A stretch of DNA of 61,459 nucleotides, from NCBI GenBank assembly GCA_902561155.1, contig CACEOY010000007.1:1-61459 (forward strand), written 5' to 3'. Both the position numbers and the translations under genes were made by a program. Positions 16,562 to 24,343 of the stretch are shown here, piece by piece (positions within the stretch are counted from its first letter, which is position 1; every line of letters starts with the position of its first letter). The notes beneath the pieces are model-generated. The model was not told where the DNA came from and did not search any database. It saw only the letters and a program-made list of their open reading frames with translations. The DNA comes from an uncultured Pelagibacteraceae bacterium (GTDB lineage: Bacteria; Pseudomonadota; Alphaproteobacteria; Pelagibacterales; Pelagibacteraceae).

Positions 16562-17145
16562 TTTCTTAAATTTATTTTTACCTGGTTATTATTATTCATC
16601 AAAAAGTCAACTGATTGATCGTCAATATTTAAGTTTAAGATATCTGAAGAAAAATTTCCATCTAAACTTTGGCCAACAACATTACCGTATATATTTATTA
16701 ATCTTTTTAAATTAAAATAATCCAAATTATCAGCAGATATTTGGTTTTCGGCCTGAACCACTTTAACATCTTCTCTAAATTTCATATCGTTGGTTTTATT
16801 ATTATATACACCTTTTTTACCTGAAACTTTTAAAATTGTACCATCTTTAAAATAAAATGAAGCATTCATTCCAACCATATTAACTAGTTCAGGCTTATCT
16901 TTGTTAAATGATGCAATTTGAGATTTTAATAAATACCTATTACCGTTTGCATCTATCCCTTTATACTCTACATTTTCAAAAAAATTGGTTTCGTTCAATT
17001 TTTCAATCTTTTTATTTTCAATTTTAATTTCTTCGGACGATTTATCATTGATATTTCCTTTGTAATAAAAAATATAAAGCAATAGTATAGCAACGGTTAA
17101 TAGTGTTATTTGAATAAATATTAATTTTCTCTTTCTTGGGCTCAT
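16558..17145 (-). CDS. lptC: LPS export periplasmic protein LptC
   Basis: A 195-aa protein with one N-terminal transmembrane helix (residues ~8-28) and a periplasmic beta-jellyroll. It carries LptC-type blocks such as FENVEYKGIDANGNRYLLKS, TILKVSGKKGVYNN and FREDVKVVQAENQISADNL. It should bridge LptB2FG to LptA. Context (kdsD upstream, lptB downstream, 4-nt overlaps) supports the call. The last 30 residues (GNFSSDILNLNIDDQSVDFL) continue the same repeat. OstA/LptA-like repeats share this look, so part of the LptA role here is conceivable but unproven. Confidence 0.82.
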   Translation of the reverse strand: MSPRKRKLIFIQITLLTVAILLLYIFYYKGNINDKSSEEIKIENKKIEKLNETNFFENVEYKGIDANGNRYLLKSQIASFNKDKPELVNMVGMNASFYFKDGTILKVSGKKGVYNNKTNDMKFREDVKVVQAENQISADNLDYFNLKRLINIYGNVVGQSLDGNFSSDILNLNIDDQSVDFLMNNNNQVKINLRK

Positions 17146-18119
17146 TTTATACCAAATTTTAATATAGAATGAATATGGACTATTCCAATTAGTTTCTTAT
17201 TTTTTTTGTTTATATACTTTTCTGAAGTAACAAGAAGACTAGTAATTTTTTTCTTATTCATAATAGCTAAAGCTTTTGAGGCAGTAGAATTTTCTGAAAT
17301 AAAAAATGGATTAGGTGTCATAATTTTTGTTAAATTTTGAGACATTAGATTATATCTTAGACTTCTCCTAGCATCACCGTCGGTTAAAATACCTGCAACA
17401 ATATTTTTTTTCATTACAATAACTAAGCCTAATTTATATTTTGTAATCTTACTTGAAGCCTCTTTAATATTATTAGTTACTTTAATTTTTGGTATTTTTG
17501 AACCTGACACCATTATGTCTTTTACTAGTAAAAGTGTTTGACCGATATTTCCGCCAGGGTGAAATACTTTAAATCTCTCCTTAGAAAATTTAATTTTATT
17601 CATTAATGCCACAGCCAAGCAGTCGCCTAATAACAAAGTAATACTTGTACTTGAAGTGGGCACCATTCCCGTTGGATCTGCCTCTTTTACATTTGGAATT
17701 AAAATTTTTACATCGCTTGCTTTTATTAAAGCACTATCAGGTTTCGACGCAACACCTATTATCTTTATATTAAATCTATTTGCATATTTTAAGATACTTA
17801 TAAGCTCTGTAGTATTTCCTGAATAAGAAAAAACCAAAAGCAAATCTTTCTTATCTATCTGACCAAGATCACCATGATTTGCCTCACTAGGACTTAAGAA
17901 AAAAGAGGAGATACCAACCGACGATAAAGTTGCTGAAACTTTTCTTGCAATTAAACCCGACTTCCCTATCCCGGCACAAATCACCTTACCACGACAATTG
18001 TAAATCAATTCTACTGCCTTAACAAAAGAGCTATTAAACACTTTATTAATTTTTTTTAATTCAGTTATTTGTTTAGCAGCAGATTTTTTTGCTATTTTTA
18101 TATAATTTTTATTACTCAT
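17142..18119 (-). CDS. kdsD: Arabinose-5-phosphate isomerase (KpsF/GutQ family)
   Basis: A 325-aa protein with an N-terminal SIS sugar-isomerase domain (GKVICAGIGKSGLIARK, FLSPSEANHGDLG, FSYSGNTTEL) and two C-terminal CBS domains (residues ~205-325; VAGILTDGDARRSL, KITSLLV). It converts ribulose-5-P to arabinose-5-P for Kdo synthesis. The Kdo genes kdsB and waaA are elsewhere in the window. It overlaps rnd by one base and lptC by 4 nt. Confidence 0.93.
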   Translation of the reverse strand: MSNKNYIKIAKKSAAKQITELKKINKVFNSSFVKAVELIYNCRGKVICAGIGKSGLIARKVSATLSSVGISSFFLSPSEANHGDLGQIDKKDLLLVFSYSGNTTELISILKYANRFNIKIIGVASKPDSALIKASDVKILIPNVKEADPTGMVPTSSTSITLLLGDCLAVALMNKIKFSKERFKVFHPGGNIGQTLLLVKDIMVSGSKIPKIKVTNNIKEASSKITKYKLGLVIVMKKNIVAGILTDGDARRSLRYNLMSQNLTKIMTPNPFFISENSTASKALAIMNKKKITSLLVTSEKYINKKNKKLIGIVHIHSILKFGIK

Positions 18120-18745
18120 TAATGTTCAAAAATGTCAAATTTAAAACCACTCTGATCTAACTCAATTCTTGTATCTAAAAAACTTATACATCTTTTAAAT
18201 AGATCCATTCTATTCTCTCTTACAAGCATCTTTTCTAATTGTGCTTTTATTTTATGTAAATAGATGACATCACCAGCTGCATACTCTAATTGTTTATCGG
18301 TTAACTCATTCAAGTCTTTGTTCCAATCTGAACTACCTTGTCTTTTGTCCAAATTTTTATTGCAAAATTCAAAAACCAGGTTTTTTAAACCGTGTTGATC
18401 GGTATAAGTTCTTACAACTTTTGATGCAATTTTAGTATCAAAAATATTTTTCATTTTACATTTTAAAAAATATTCTAAAGCATTTTTGTCAAATCTTAAG
18501 AAATGACCTATTTTTAAAATTTTTTCATTTTCTAATAAAGAAACTAAGTTTGGTGCTTTATAATTATTTCGATCAGGTTGAATGATATACACTTCACCTT
18601 CCTCGCCGCAAATTTGAATTAAACTTAACTTGTCTCTTTCTGGTATTTTCAGTCCAGTTGCTTCAGTATCAATTGCAATACTTCCTTTAAATGAACTAGC
18701 TATTTTGGGAGTAATGTCGCCTTTTAATCTATGAATTTTTACCAT
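18119..18745 (-). CDS. rnd: Ribonuclease D, short form
   Basis: A 208-aa DEDDy 3'-5' exoribonuclease: IDTEATGL (Asp and Glu), HFLRFDKNALEYF (second Asp motif), and the C-terminal YAAGDVIYLHKI with the Tyr and last Asp. It trims tRNA and other stable RNA 3' ends. The HRDC domains of E. coli RNase D are absent, as in many alphaproteobacterial homologues. It is the first gene of the long minus-strand run, and only 14 nt separate its start from the divergent NDUFA9-like gene. Confidence 0.9.
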   Translation of the reverse strand: MVKIHRLKGDITPKIASSFKGSIAIDTEATGLKIPERDKLSLIQICGEEGEVYIIQPDRNNYKAPNLVSLLENEKILKIGHFLRFDKNALEYFLKCKMKNIFDTKIASKVVRTYTDQHGLKNLVFEFCNKNLDKRQGSSDWNKDLNELTDKQLEYAAGDVIYLHKIKAQLEKMLVRENRMDLFKRCISFLDTRIELDQSGFKFDIFEH

Positions 18746-18750
18746 ATTAT
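18745..18750 (+). promoter_or_regulatory. Putative -10 box of the NDUFA9-like gene
   Basis: TATTAT ends 9 nt before the ATG at 18760. Because rnd starts at 18745 on the other strand, the promoters of both genes must overlap the other gene's first codons. No clear -35 was found. Confidence 0.35.
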
Positions 18751-18759
18751 CTAATTACC

Positions 18760-19707
18760 ATGAACAATTACCCAATAGCAACAATCCTTGGCGGTGGTGG
18801 ATTTATAGGACGATATCTTGTTCGAAATTTGACGAATAAACAGTTTAGATGCATCATTCCTACCAGAAAGGCCTTTCAAAAGGGTTATCTAAAGACACAA
18901 GCTCCTCCAGGATCAGTAGAGTTAATTGATTTTAATTCAAACAATTTTGATAAAATAGAAGACGCAATCAGTAATTCAGATGTAGTTATTAATTTAATAG
19001 GAATATTATTTGAAAACAGAAAGCAAAAATTTACAAAAATTCACTCAGATATCCCGGATATTATTTCAAGATTATGTGAAAAGCATAAAGTAAAAAAATA
19101 TATTCATGTTTCTGCGATAGGAGCTAATAAAGATTCAAAATCTGCGTATCAAAGATCTAAATTTGCTGGAGAACAAAAATCTCTAATGAACTTTAAAAAT
19201 ACCGTAATTATAAGACCAAGTGTTGTATGTGGACCTGAAGATAACTTTACAAATTTATTTTCAAAATTAAGTTTTTCACCAGTAATTCCAATTGTGGGAA
19301 TAGATTATAAATTTCAACCAATAATGGTAACAGATGTAGCTGATGCTATTGTTAAAGCCATACAAGCAAAAAAGAACGAGGGAAAAATTTATGAAATAGG
19401 TGGACCTACAGTAATAAGTTTCGGTGATATGGTAAAATCTATCATGAAAACTATTAATAAAAAAAGATTTGTTATAGAGATGCCTATGGCTATAGCCAAA
19501 TTACAAAGCTCAATTTTAAGCTTATTACCGATCCCACCAGTTTTAACCAGAGATCAATGTGAAATTTTATCGGAAGCTGATAATGTTGTTTCAAATAAAG
19601 AGCTTACAATTAGTGATTTAGAGATAAAGCCAAAAGACGTTGAACAAGCTATGGAAAAATGGTTGTGGCGTTATCGTGATGGAGGGCAATTCGCAAAAGC
19701 AAAATGA
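18760..19707 (+). CDS. Complex I NDUFA9 subunit-like NAD(P)-binding protein
   Basis: A 315-aa atypical short-chain dehydrogenase-fold protein. The Rossmann motif LGGGGFIGRYLVRNL is at residues 10-25, then VINLIGILFENR, HVSAIGAN, and YQRSKFAGE (the YxxxK pair), then IIRPSVVCGPEDNF. These are hallmarks of the NDUFA9 family, conserved between alphaproteobacteria and mitochondria, where it is a complex I accessory subunit binding NADPH. The ATG follows a putative -10 box with almost no leader. The 3' end overlaps the SMR-like gene by 4 nt. Confidence 0.85.
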   Translation: MNNYPIATILGGGGFIGRYLVRNLTNKQFRCIIPTRKAFQKGYLKTQAPPGSVELIDFNSNNFDKIEDAISNSDVVINLIGILFENRKQKFTKIHSDIPDIISRLCEKHKVKKYIHVSAIGANKDSKSAYQRSKFAGEQKSLMNFKNTVIIRPSVVCGPEDNFTNLFSKLSFSPVIPIVGIDYKFQPIMVTDVADAIVKAIQAKKNEGKIYEIGGPTVISFGDMVKSIMKTINKKRFVIEMPMAIAKLQSSILSLLPIPPVLTRDQCEILSEADNVVSNKELTISDLEIKPKDVEQAMEKWLWRYRDGGQFAKAK

Positions 19708-20051
19708 AGAGTTTAAGTTTATTATCAGGGTATATTTTTTTAGTTTTAGCCATTGCTAGCGGGATACTTTCAAACGGTTTTTTAAAAACAACTGCAGGTT
19801 TTACTAAATTTAACCCAACTTTATTTTGCATCTTAAGCATAATTTTTTGTATTTTCTGTTTATCAAAAGCTATGTCAGTTATTCCTGTAGGATTTACTTA
19901 TGCAACTTATGGAGCGCTCACTATCACAGCAGTAACGTTATTTGGTATTTTTAAATACCAACAAACTCCAAACATTTATGGAATACTAGGAATAGGATTT
20001 ATTGTTGTTGGAGTTATTCTCTTAAACACTTTAGGAAAACTTAAATCATGA
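19704..20051 (+). CDS. SMR-family-like small membrane transporter
   Basis: A 115-aa protein with four predicted membrane helices and clear SMR features: FLKTTAGFTKFNP at the end of helix 1, then AMSVIPVGFTYATYGALT in helix 3 (EmrE has A.IPxGxAYAxWxG), and a GxxLIVxGVxLLN-like final helix. EmrE-type transporters need a membrane Glu eight residues before the Lys that ends helix 1. Here that position is Gly20, and the helix 3 Trp is Tyr. A proton-coupled drug/cation antiport mechanism is therefore doubtful. It is co-transcribed with the neighbouring small membrane protein. Confidence 0.75.
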   Translation: MKSLSLLSGYIFLVLAIASGILSNGFLKTTAGFTKFNPTLFCILSIIFCIFCLSKAMSVIPVGFTYATYGALTITAVTLFGIFKYQQTPNIYGILGIGFIVVGVILLNTLGKLKS

Positions 20052-20278
20052 TGACATTATTATTTTTATCGTTAGCTGTAATTATTGCAATCGTTGTTAT
20101 TCTAGTTTCTGCAAAATTCATCAAAGCCGGATTTGATGCTAGAAGTGAAGTTAAAGATCAAATTAGGAATGAAAATATAAGTGAAGATGATGAAGAAATA
20201 CTCGATAAATTAAAAAATGAAAATTTAACACAAGAAGAACTTAAAAAGATTTACGACGATCTTAAGAAAAAGAAATAA
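20048..20278 (+). CDS. Small single-span membrane protein, unknown
   Basis: A 76-aa protein I do not recognise. One N-terminal transmembrane helix (residues ~2-24) is followed by a strongly charged helical tail (EDDEEILDKLKNENLTQEELKK). It overlaps the SMR-like gene by 4 nt (ATGA), so the two are coupled. It ends 6 nt from the convergent PiT-like gene with no terminator between them. Confidence 0.65.
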   Translation: MMTLLFLSLAVIIAIVVILVSAKFIKAGFDARSEVKDQIRNENISEDDEEILDKLKNENLTQEELKKIYDDLKKKK

Positions 20279-20284
20279 TACTTT

Positions 20285-21265
20285 TTAATATAATCCTTTA
20301 GGGATAATGAAATAGTGAATTGCCAAAACTATCGCAACTGAAACACTTAGACCAAAAAACATTTTAACAAAGTCTTTACCAATTAGTGGGAAAACATATT
20401 TAAACTTATAATCTTTGTTCATGGTTGAAATGGCTAGTTCTCTACCACACAAAAGACCTACGAATACCCAAGTTGTTGACATCGGAAGATCATTTAATTC
20501 TTTAAAATAGAATAATACTGCAGCATAAATGACGTTTATTATTGTGGCTGATCTAGCGTATCTTGTACCTGTTTTTTCCAAAACTACCTTTTGTATTGGC
20601 CCACCATGTATATAAAAAATATAAAATAGAAGCGCAGTGAAGTAAGCCATAACAGTTAGCAGCAAAGTAATATCTAATTGTCTTGGCAAGAATACTGCAA
20701 TATTTGCAACATCATGAGATAACCATACCCACCACAACCAACCACTTGTGACCCAGACTGCATTTCTCCAAAACTTTATCCAAAAATCTCCTTTTACCTC
20801 ATCGAGTTTTTCATTAATAAATTTAGAAACCCCAATCCAGCATATGTAAGCCACAGTTGCTGCAATACCATAACCAACTATACTTTTTACCAACATTTTT
20901 TCTAAAACAACTGTTGATGCAAAAGCCGATAAAACCAAAAAAGTCGTTGAGACCGGAATTCCTATTCTTGTGAGCAATAAAAGAATTGCTGGAGCAACTG
21001 CATGATACCACTGAATTTCCTGATAAGGTATTCTAGTTAATCTTCCATAAGAAATGTCACCGTCGTAACTGTACCAACCCCATGCCAGAGCTATTATCAT
21101 TACAGATGAAGCTGAACCTGCTAATATATACCAAGCGAACCATTTTTTCTTAGATGCAATGAATGTTCCAAGTGTTTGAATAGAATCGTTAGCTATTACA
21201 CTGTAGCCTGCTAGTCCGAAACCAACGATTGTATATATTAATGTTAAGTCCATAAGATGACTCAC
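20285..21265 (-). CDS. PiT-family-like inorganic ion (phosphate) permease
   Basis: A 326-aa polytopic membrane protein with about eight to nine helices. Two inverted PiT-type signatures are visible: ANDSIQTLGTF (residues ~25-35) and SHDVANIAVF (~185), the equivalents of the GANDxANxxGT motifs, plus IPVSTTFLV and LPMSTTWVF, matching the conserved STT blocks. PiT carriers co-transport phosphate (or sulfate) with H+ or Na+. The substrate here is not determined. The start is GTG at 21265 or ATG at 21253; neither has a Shine-Dalgarno sequence. A promoter overlapping a dyad lies 60-100 nt upstream. Confidence 0.7.
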   Translation of the reverse strand: MSHLMDLTLIYTIVGFGLAGYSVIANDSIQTLGTFIASKKKWFAWYILAGSASSVMIIALAWGWYSYDGDISYGRLTRIPYQEIQWYHAVAPAILLLLTRIGIPVSTTFLVLSAFASTVVLEKMLVKSIVGYGIAATVAYICWIGVSKFINEKLDEVKGDFWIKFWRNAVWVTSGWLWWVWLSHDVANIAVFLPRQLDITLLLTVMAYFTALLFYIFYIHGGPIQKVVLEKTGTRYARSATIINVIYAAVLFYFKELNDLPMSTTWVFVGLLCGRELAISTMNKDYKFKYVFPLIGKDFVKMFFGLSVSVAIVLAIHYFIIPKGLY

Positions 21266-21322
21266 TTATAGCTTTTTAGAAAATTGTGTCTAGGGGTTAA
21301 ATTTAATTATTTTTTTTTTGTT

Positions 21323-21338
21323 CAGGGTATCGATCCTG
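21323..21338. promoter_or_regulatory. Dyad operator candidate overlapping the PiT-like gene promoter
   Basis: A 16-bp imperfect palindrome with half-sites of the form CAGGnT around a CGAT centre. It begins inside the -10 box (TGTATA on the plus strand, 21337-21342) and covers the predicted transcription start of the minus-strand permease gene, the typical place for a repressor site. Confidence 0.4.
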
Positions 21339-21364
21339 TATAAAAATTTCAAAACTAAAATCAA
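21337..21364 (-). promoter_or_regulatory. Promoter of the PiT-like permease gene
   Basis: On the minus strand TTGATT (21359-21364), a 16-nt spacer and TATACA (21337-21342). The leader to the start codon would be roughly 65-80 nt, unusually long for this window. The rest of the 200-nt gap up to the next gene is AT-rich with nothing else I can assign. Confidence 0.45.
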
Positions 21365-21464
21365 ACTATTTATGTGTTAATAAATTTTTTTTTAAGCTTT
21401 TGAGATAACATTTTATTACAAAAATATTTTATTTTTCACGCATTCATTTCACGGGATTATTTGT

Positions 21465-21689
21465 TTAAAATAATAATTGATAAAACCCAATTATAAATAA
21501 AGGTATTTGCAACCCAAAGTTTGTAAGTATTGCTTTATCTTTCGATAAAAAACCAGCTACAGTCCAGCCTACAACTCCAGCCCCGTGAAACATTATGTTA
21601 ATTGGATACATATTTAAGTTAGTTAATAATATACCTGTTAAGACTAAAAAAGTGCTCAACCATTTAAGGTATTTTTTTATAAAATTCAT
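21465..21689 (-). CDS. Small membrane protein, unknown
   Basis: A 74-aa protein with about three hydrophobic segments (residues ~10-28, 30-48, 54-72) and a short cytoplasmic-type basic N-terminus MNFIKKYLKW. I do not recognise a named family with confidence. It follows gcrA on the same strand by 15 nt and probably shares its transcript. It could be a subunit or regulator of a membrane complex, but nothing in the sequence shows that. Confidence 0.6.
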   Translation of the reverse strand: MNFIKKYLKWLSTFLVLTGILLTNLNMYPINIMFHGAGVVGWTVAGFLSKDKAILTNFGLQIPLFIIGFYQLLF

Positions 21690-21704
21690 ATGGTTAAAAT
21701 ATTA

Positions 21705-22211
21705 TTAACCTGCAGACTTAACTTTTTTCTCAATAAATTCTGGTACTTCATCATCCTTATCCAGAACATCCTCTTTTTGACCTTTAGGTTGAAATGCGTA
21801 TAAAACATGTAATTTGCAATATGGAAAATCTTCTTCTGGTTTTCTACCGCAGAAATAAAAACTTTCCTCATTTGGATGACCTATAGGCCATTTGCATGTG
21901 TCTTCAGACAATTCTTCTAAAGATTTAGGGTTCTCAGGTTCAAAGTTTTTATCAAGTAATATTGATTGAAATTTTTGTTTTCTTGTAAGCGGTTGTTGAG
22001 AAGGTCTTCTTTGAATTTTATTTTGGCCTGAACTAGCTCCTGAAGTATGAGAACTTTTAGAAGGAGCTCTAGCTTCTAAATTTAATCTATGAGCTTTTCC
22101 AATTACCGCATTCCTTGTTGTATCCCCTAACATCTCTGCTATTTGACTAGCAGTATGGCCCTTTTTCCAAAGTTCCTTTAATTTTTGTACTTTTTCGTCA
22201 GTCCAGCTCAT
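21705..22211 (-). CDS. gcrA: GcrA cell-cycle regulator
   Basis: A 168-aa protein. The N-terminal GcrA HTH is intact: MSWTDEKVQKLKELWKKGHTASQIAEMLG, then TRNAVIGKAHRLNL. After a disordered, Ser/Gln-rich linker comes the C-terminal GcrA domain with the Cys/His block CKWPIGHP, FCGR and YCKLH. In Alphaproteobacteria GcrA binds sigma70 and acts at promoters carrying CcrM (GANTC) methylation to time cell-cycle genes. The ATG lies 7 nt after a TATAAG box within a palindromic promoter region, so the mRNA is probably leaderless. Confidence 0.95.
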   Translation of the reverse strand: MSWTDEKVQKLKELWKKGHTASQIAEMLGDTTRNAVIGKAHRLNLEARAPSKSSHTSGASSGQNKIQRRPSQQPLTRKQKFQSILLDKNFEPENPKSLEELSEDTCKWPIGHPNEESFYFCGRKPEEDFPYCKLHVLYAFQPKGQKEDVLDKDDEVPEFIEKKVKSAG

Positions 22212-22218
22212 AATTCAA

Positions 22219-22236
22219 CTTATACTATATATAGTA
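22219..22236 (-). promoter_or_regulatory. gcrA promoter with a 14-bp perfect palindrome
   Basis: On the minus strand TATAAG (22219-22224) sits 7 nt before the gcrA ATG. A 14-bp perfect palindrome, TACTATATATAGTA, covers 22223-22236 and overlaps the -10 box. TTTACT 16 nt further upstream may be the -35. The palindrome could be an operator or simply AT-rich promoter DNA. Confidence 0.45.
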
Positions 22237-22348
22237 GATTAGTAAAATATAATTACAGTATTTAGTGTTTGTAGGGCTTTTTCAAACATAAAAAGCTTAA
22301 AGTCTGAGGGTAAGTAGAGTTTTACACAGTTTTTTCATAATTTAAAGT

Positions 22349-22354
22349 TATAAG
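22349..22354 (+). promoter_or_regulatory. Putative -10 box of the ABC-2 permease gene
   Basis: TATAAG is followed by 7 nt and the ATG at 22362, the same spacing seen for several other genes here. It supports that ATG over the TTG one codon upstream. No good -35 hexamer was found. Confidence 0.4.
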
Positions 22355-22361
22355 ACTATTG

Positions 22362-23174
22362 ATGGTTGAAATATCTGGAAAATATAAAATTGGAACAAGA
22401 AGATTTGGCTCTATAAATTGGATTGGTGCTTGGACACTTTATAAAAAAGAAGTGTTAAGATTTCTTATTGTTTGGATACAAACTTTATTTTCTCCACTCA
22501 TCACATCTCTTTTATTTCTATCAGTATTATCTTTAGCAATTGGTAATGATAGAGGAGACGTATTAGGAGTACCTTTTATTGTTTTTCTTGCGCCTGGCTT
22601 AATAGCGATGCAAATCATTCAACAGGCTTTTTCTCATTCATCATCTTCATTTATGATAGGGAAAATTCAAGGTAATATTGTAGATTTAGTTTATGCTCCT
22701 TTATCTGCTGGTGAAGTTACACTAGCTGTTACTCTTGCCTCAGTTACGAGAAGTGTATTAATTGCGGCTATTTCATTATTAGTATTTTACTTATTTATTG
22801 ATCTTGAAATTAAAAATTTTATAACTTTAATAGCTTTTACTTTACTATCTGCTTTTTCTCTTGGAGCTCTTGGAATTATAGCAGGACTCTGGGCAGAAAA
22901 ATTTGATCATATGGCTACAGTCACAAACTTTATTATTATTCCTTTATCTTTTTTATCTGGCACTTTTTATTCAATTGAGAGACTTCCAGAAATATTGCAA
23001 GTTATAAGTAAAGCAAATCCTTTTTTTTATATGATTGATGGATTTAGATTTAGCTTTTTAGGTCAATCAGATGGCTCTGTTATTTTTGGACTTGTTTATT
23101 TATCCATCTTAAGTTTGCTGATATGGTTTATTGCTTATATTTTGTATAAAAAAGGATATAAAATAAAATCTTAA
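22362..23174 (+). CDS. ABC-2 type transporter permease
   Basis: A 270-aa polytopic membrane protein of the ABC-2 permease family (YadH-like): a cytoplasmic N-terminus with WTLYKKEVLRFL, six hydrophobic segments, the FLAPGLIAMQIIQQAF block, and the family-typical FLSGTFYSIERLPEILQ before ANPFFYMIDGFR. Such permeases export lipids, polysaccharides or drugs with a separate ATPase; none is adjacent here, so the substrate is unknown. The ATG is preferred over the TTG directly before it because of the -10 box spacing. argD follows after 2 nt. Confidence 0.85.
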   Translation: MVEISGKYKIGTRRFGSINWIGAWTLYKKEVLRFLIVWIQTLFSPLITSLLFLSVLSLAIGNDRGDVLGVPFIVFLAPGLIAMQIIQQAFSHSSSSFMIGKIQGNIVDLVYAPLSAGEVTLAVTLASVTRSVLIAAISLLVFYLFIDLEIKNFITLIAFTLLSAFSLGALGIIAGLWAEKFDHMATVTNFIIIPLSFLSGTFYSIERLPEILQVISKANPFFYMIDGFRFSFLGQSDGSVIFGLVYLSILSLLIWFIAYILYKKGYKIKS

Positions 23175-23176
23175 AA

Positions 23177-24343
23177 ATGAGCGCTATTTTAAAAACATAC
23201 AATAGAAAAAAAATATCTTTTAAGAGAGGCAAAGGCTCTTTTCTTTACTCAAATAATGGAAAAAAATATTTAGATTTTGTTCAAGGTATTGCAGTAAATA
23301 GTTTAGGACATAGCCATCCTCATTTGATTAAAGCTGTAAATTCTCAAGTAAAGAAACTTTGGCATGTATCTAATGCCTTTAATATTCCTGAGCAGGAAAA
23401 ACTTGCAAAAAGATTAACTCAGAAAACCTTTGCAAACTTTGTTGCGTTTCAAAATTCAGGAGCAGAAGCGACCGAACTAGCTATTAAAATTGCTAGAAAA
23501 TATTTTCACTCTAAAGGAAAACCAAACAAAAATAGAATACTTTGCATAAATAATAGCTTTCATGGAAGAACTTTGGCTACAATTTTTGCAAGTAATAGTA
23601 AAAAAATGACAGAGGGTTTTGGCCCGAAAGTTGCTGGTTTCGATCACTTTACATTTGGAAATCATAAGGATTTAGAAAAAAAAATTACAAAAAAAACTGC
23701 AGCTATAATGGTTGAAACAATAATGGGTGAGGGCGGAATAAAAGTTATTCCAGATTTTTGCCTAAAGGGTCTTAGAAAACTTTGTAATAAGAAAAAAATA
23801 CTTTTAATTTTAGATGAAGTTCAATGTGGAGTAGGAAGATCAGGTAAATTTTTTGCTTTTGAGTACGCAAACATAAAGCCAGATATAGTACCAATTGCTA
23901 AGGGCATAGGCGGTGGATTTCCAATTGGTGCATGTTTAGTAAACAAAAAAGTTGCGTCTACAATGAAACCAGGTTCTCATGGCACAACATTCGGGGGAAA
24001 TCCTCTAGCTATGAGTGTTGGAAATGCTGTTTTAGACGTAATTTTTAAAAAGAATTTTTTAAAAAATGTCAGAAGTATTAGTAAATATTTCAAAACAAAA
24101 TTAAATATTATTCACATTCAAAATCAAAAAGTTATAAAAGAGGTAAGAGGAACTGGTTTATTACTAGGATTACAGCTCAAAGTAAATCAAGCAAAATTTA
24201 TAGAAAAATTAATGAAAGAAAAATTACTGACGATAAGAGCTGCAGAAAATGTCGTAAGAATATTGCCCCCATTGAACGTATCAAAAAAAGAAATTGATCA
24301 AGCAGTGACAATTATTAATAAAGTATGTAAAAGTTATAAATGA
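23177..24343 (+). CDS. argD: Acetylornithine aminotransferase
   Basis: A 388-aa class III PLP aminotransferase. NSGAEATELAIKIAR and NNSFHGRT bind PLP phosphate and ring, LILDEVQCGVGRSG carries the Asp-Glu pair, and IAKGIGGGFPIGA carries the Schiff-base Lys. TTFGGNPLA closes the phosphate site. It makes N-acetylornithine in arginine synthesis. It overlaps argF by 4 nt, an argD-argF order common in Alphaproteobacteria. It may also serve as succinyldiaminopimelate aminotransferase, as relatives do. Confidence 0.93.
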   Translation: MSAILKTYNRKKISFKRGKGSFLYSNNGKKYLDFVQGIAVNSLGHSHPHLIKAVNSQVKKLWHVSNAFNIPEQEKLAKRLTQKTFANFVAFQNSGAEATELAIKIARKYFHSKGKPNKNRILCINNSFHGRTLATIFASNSKKMTEGFGPKVAGFDHFTFGNHKDLEKKITKKTAAIMVETIMGEGGIKVIPDFCLKGLRKLCNKKKILLILDEVQCGVGRSGKFFAFEYANIKPDIVPIAKGIGGGFPIGACLVNKKVASTMKPGSHGTTFGGNPLAMSVGNAVLDVIFKKNFLKNVRSISKYFKTKLNIIHIQNQKVIKEVRGTGLLLGLQLKVNQAKFIEKLMKEKLLTIRAAENVVRILPPLNVSKKEIDQAVTIINKVCKSYK

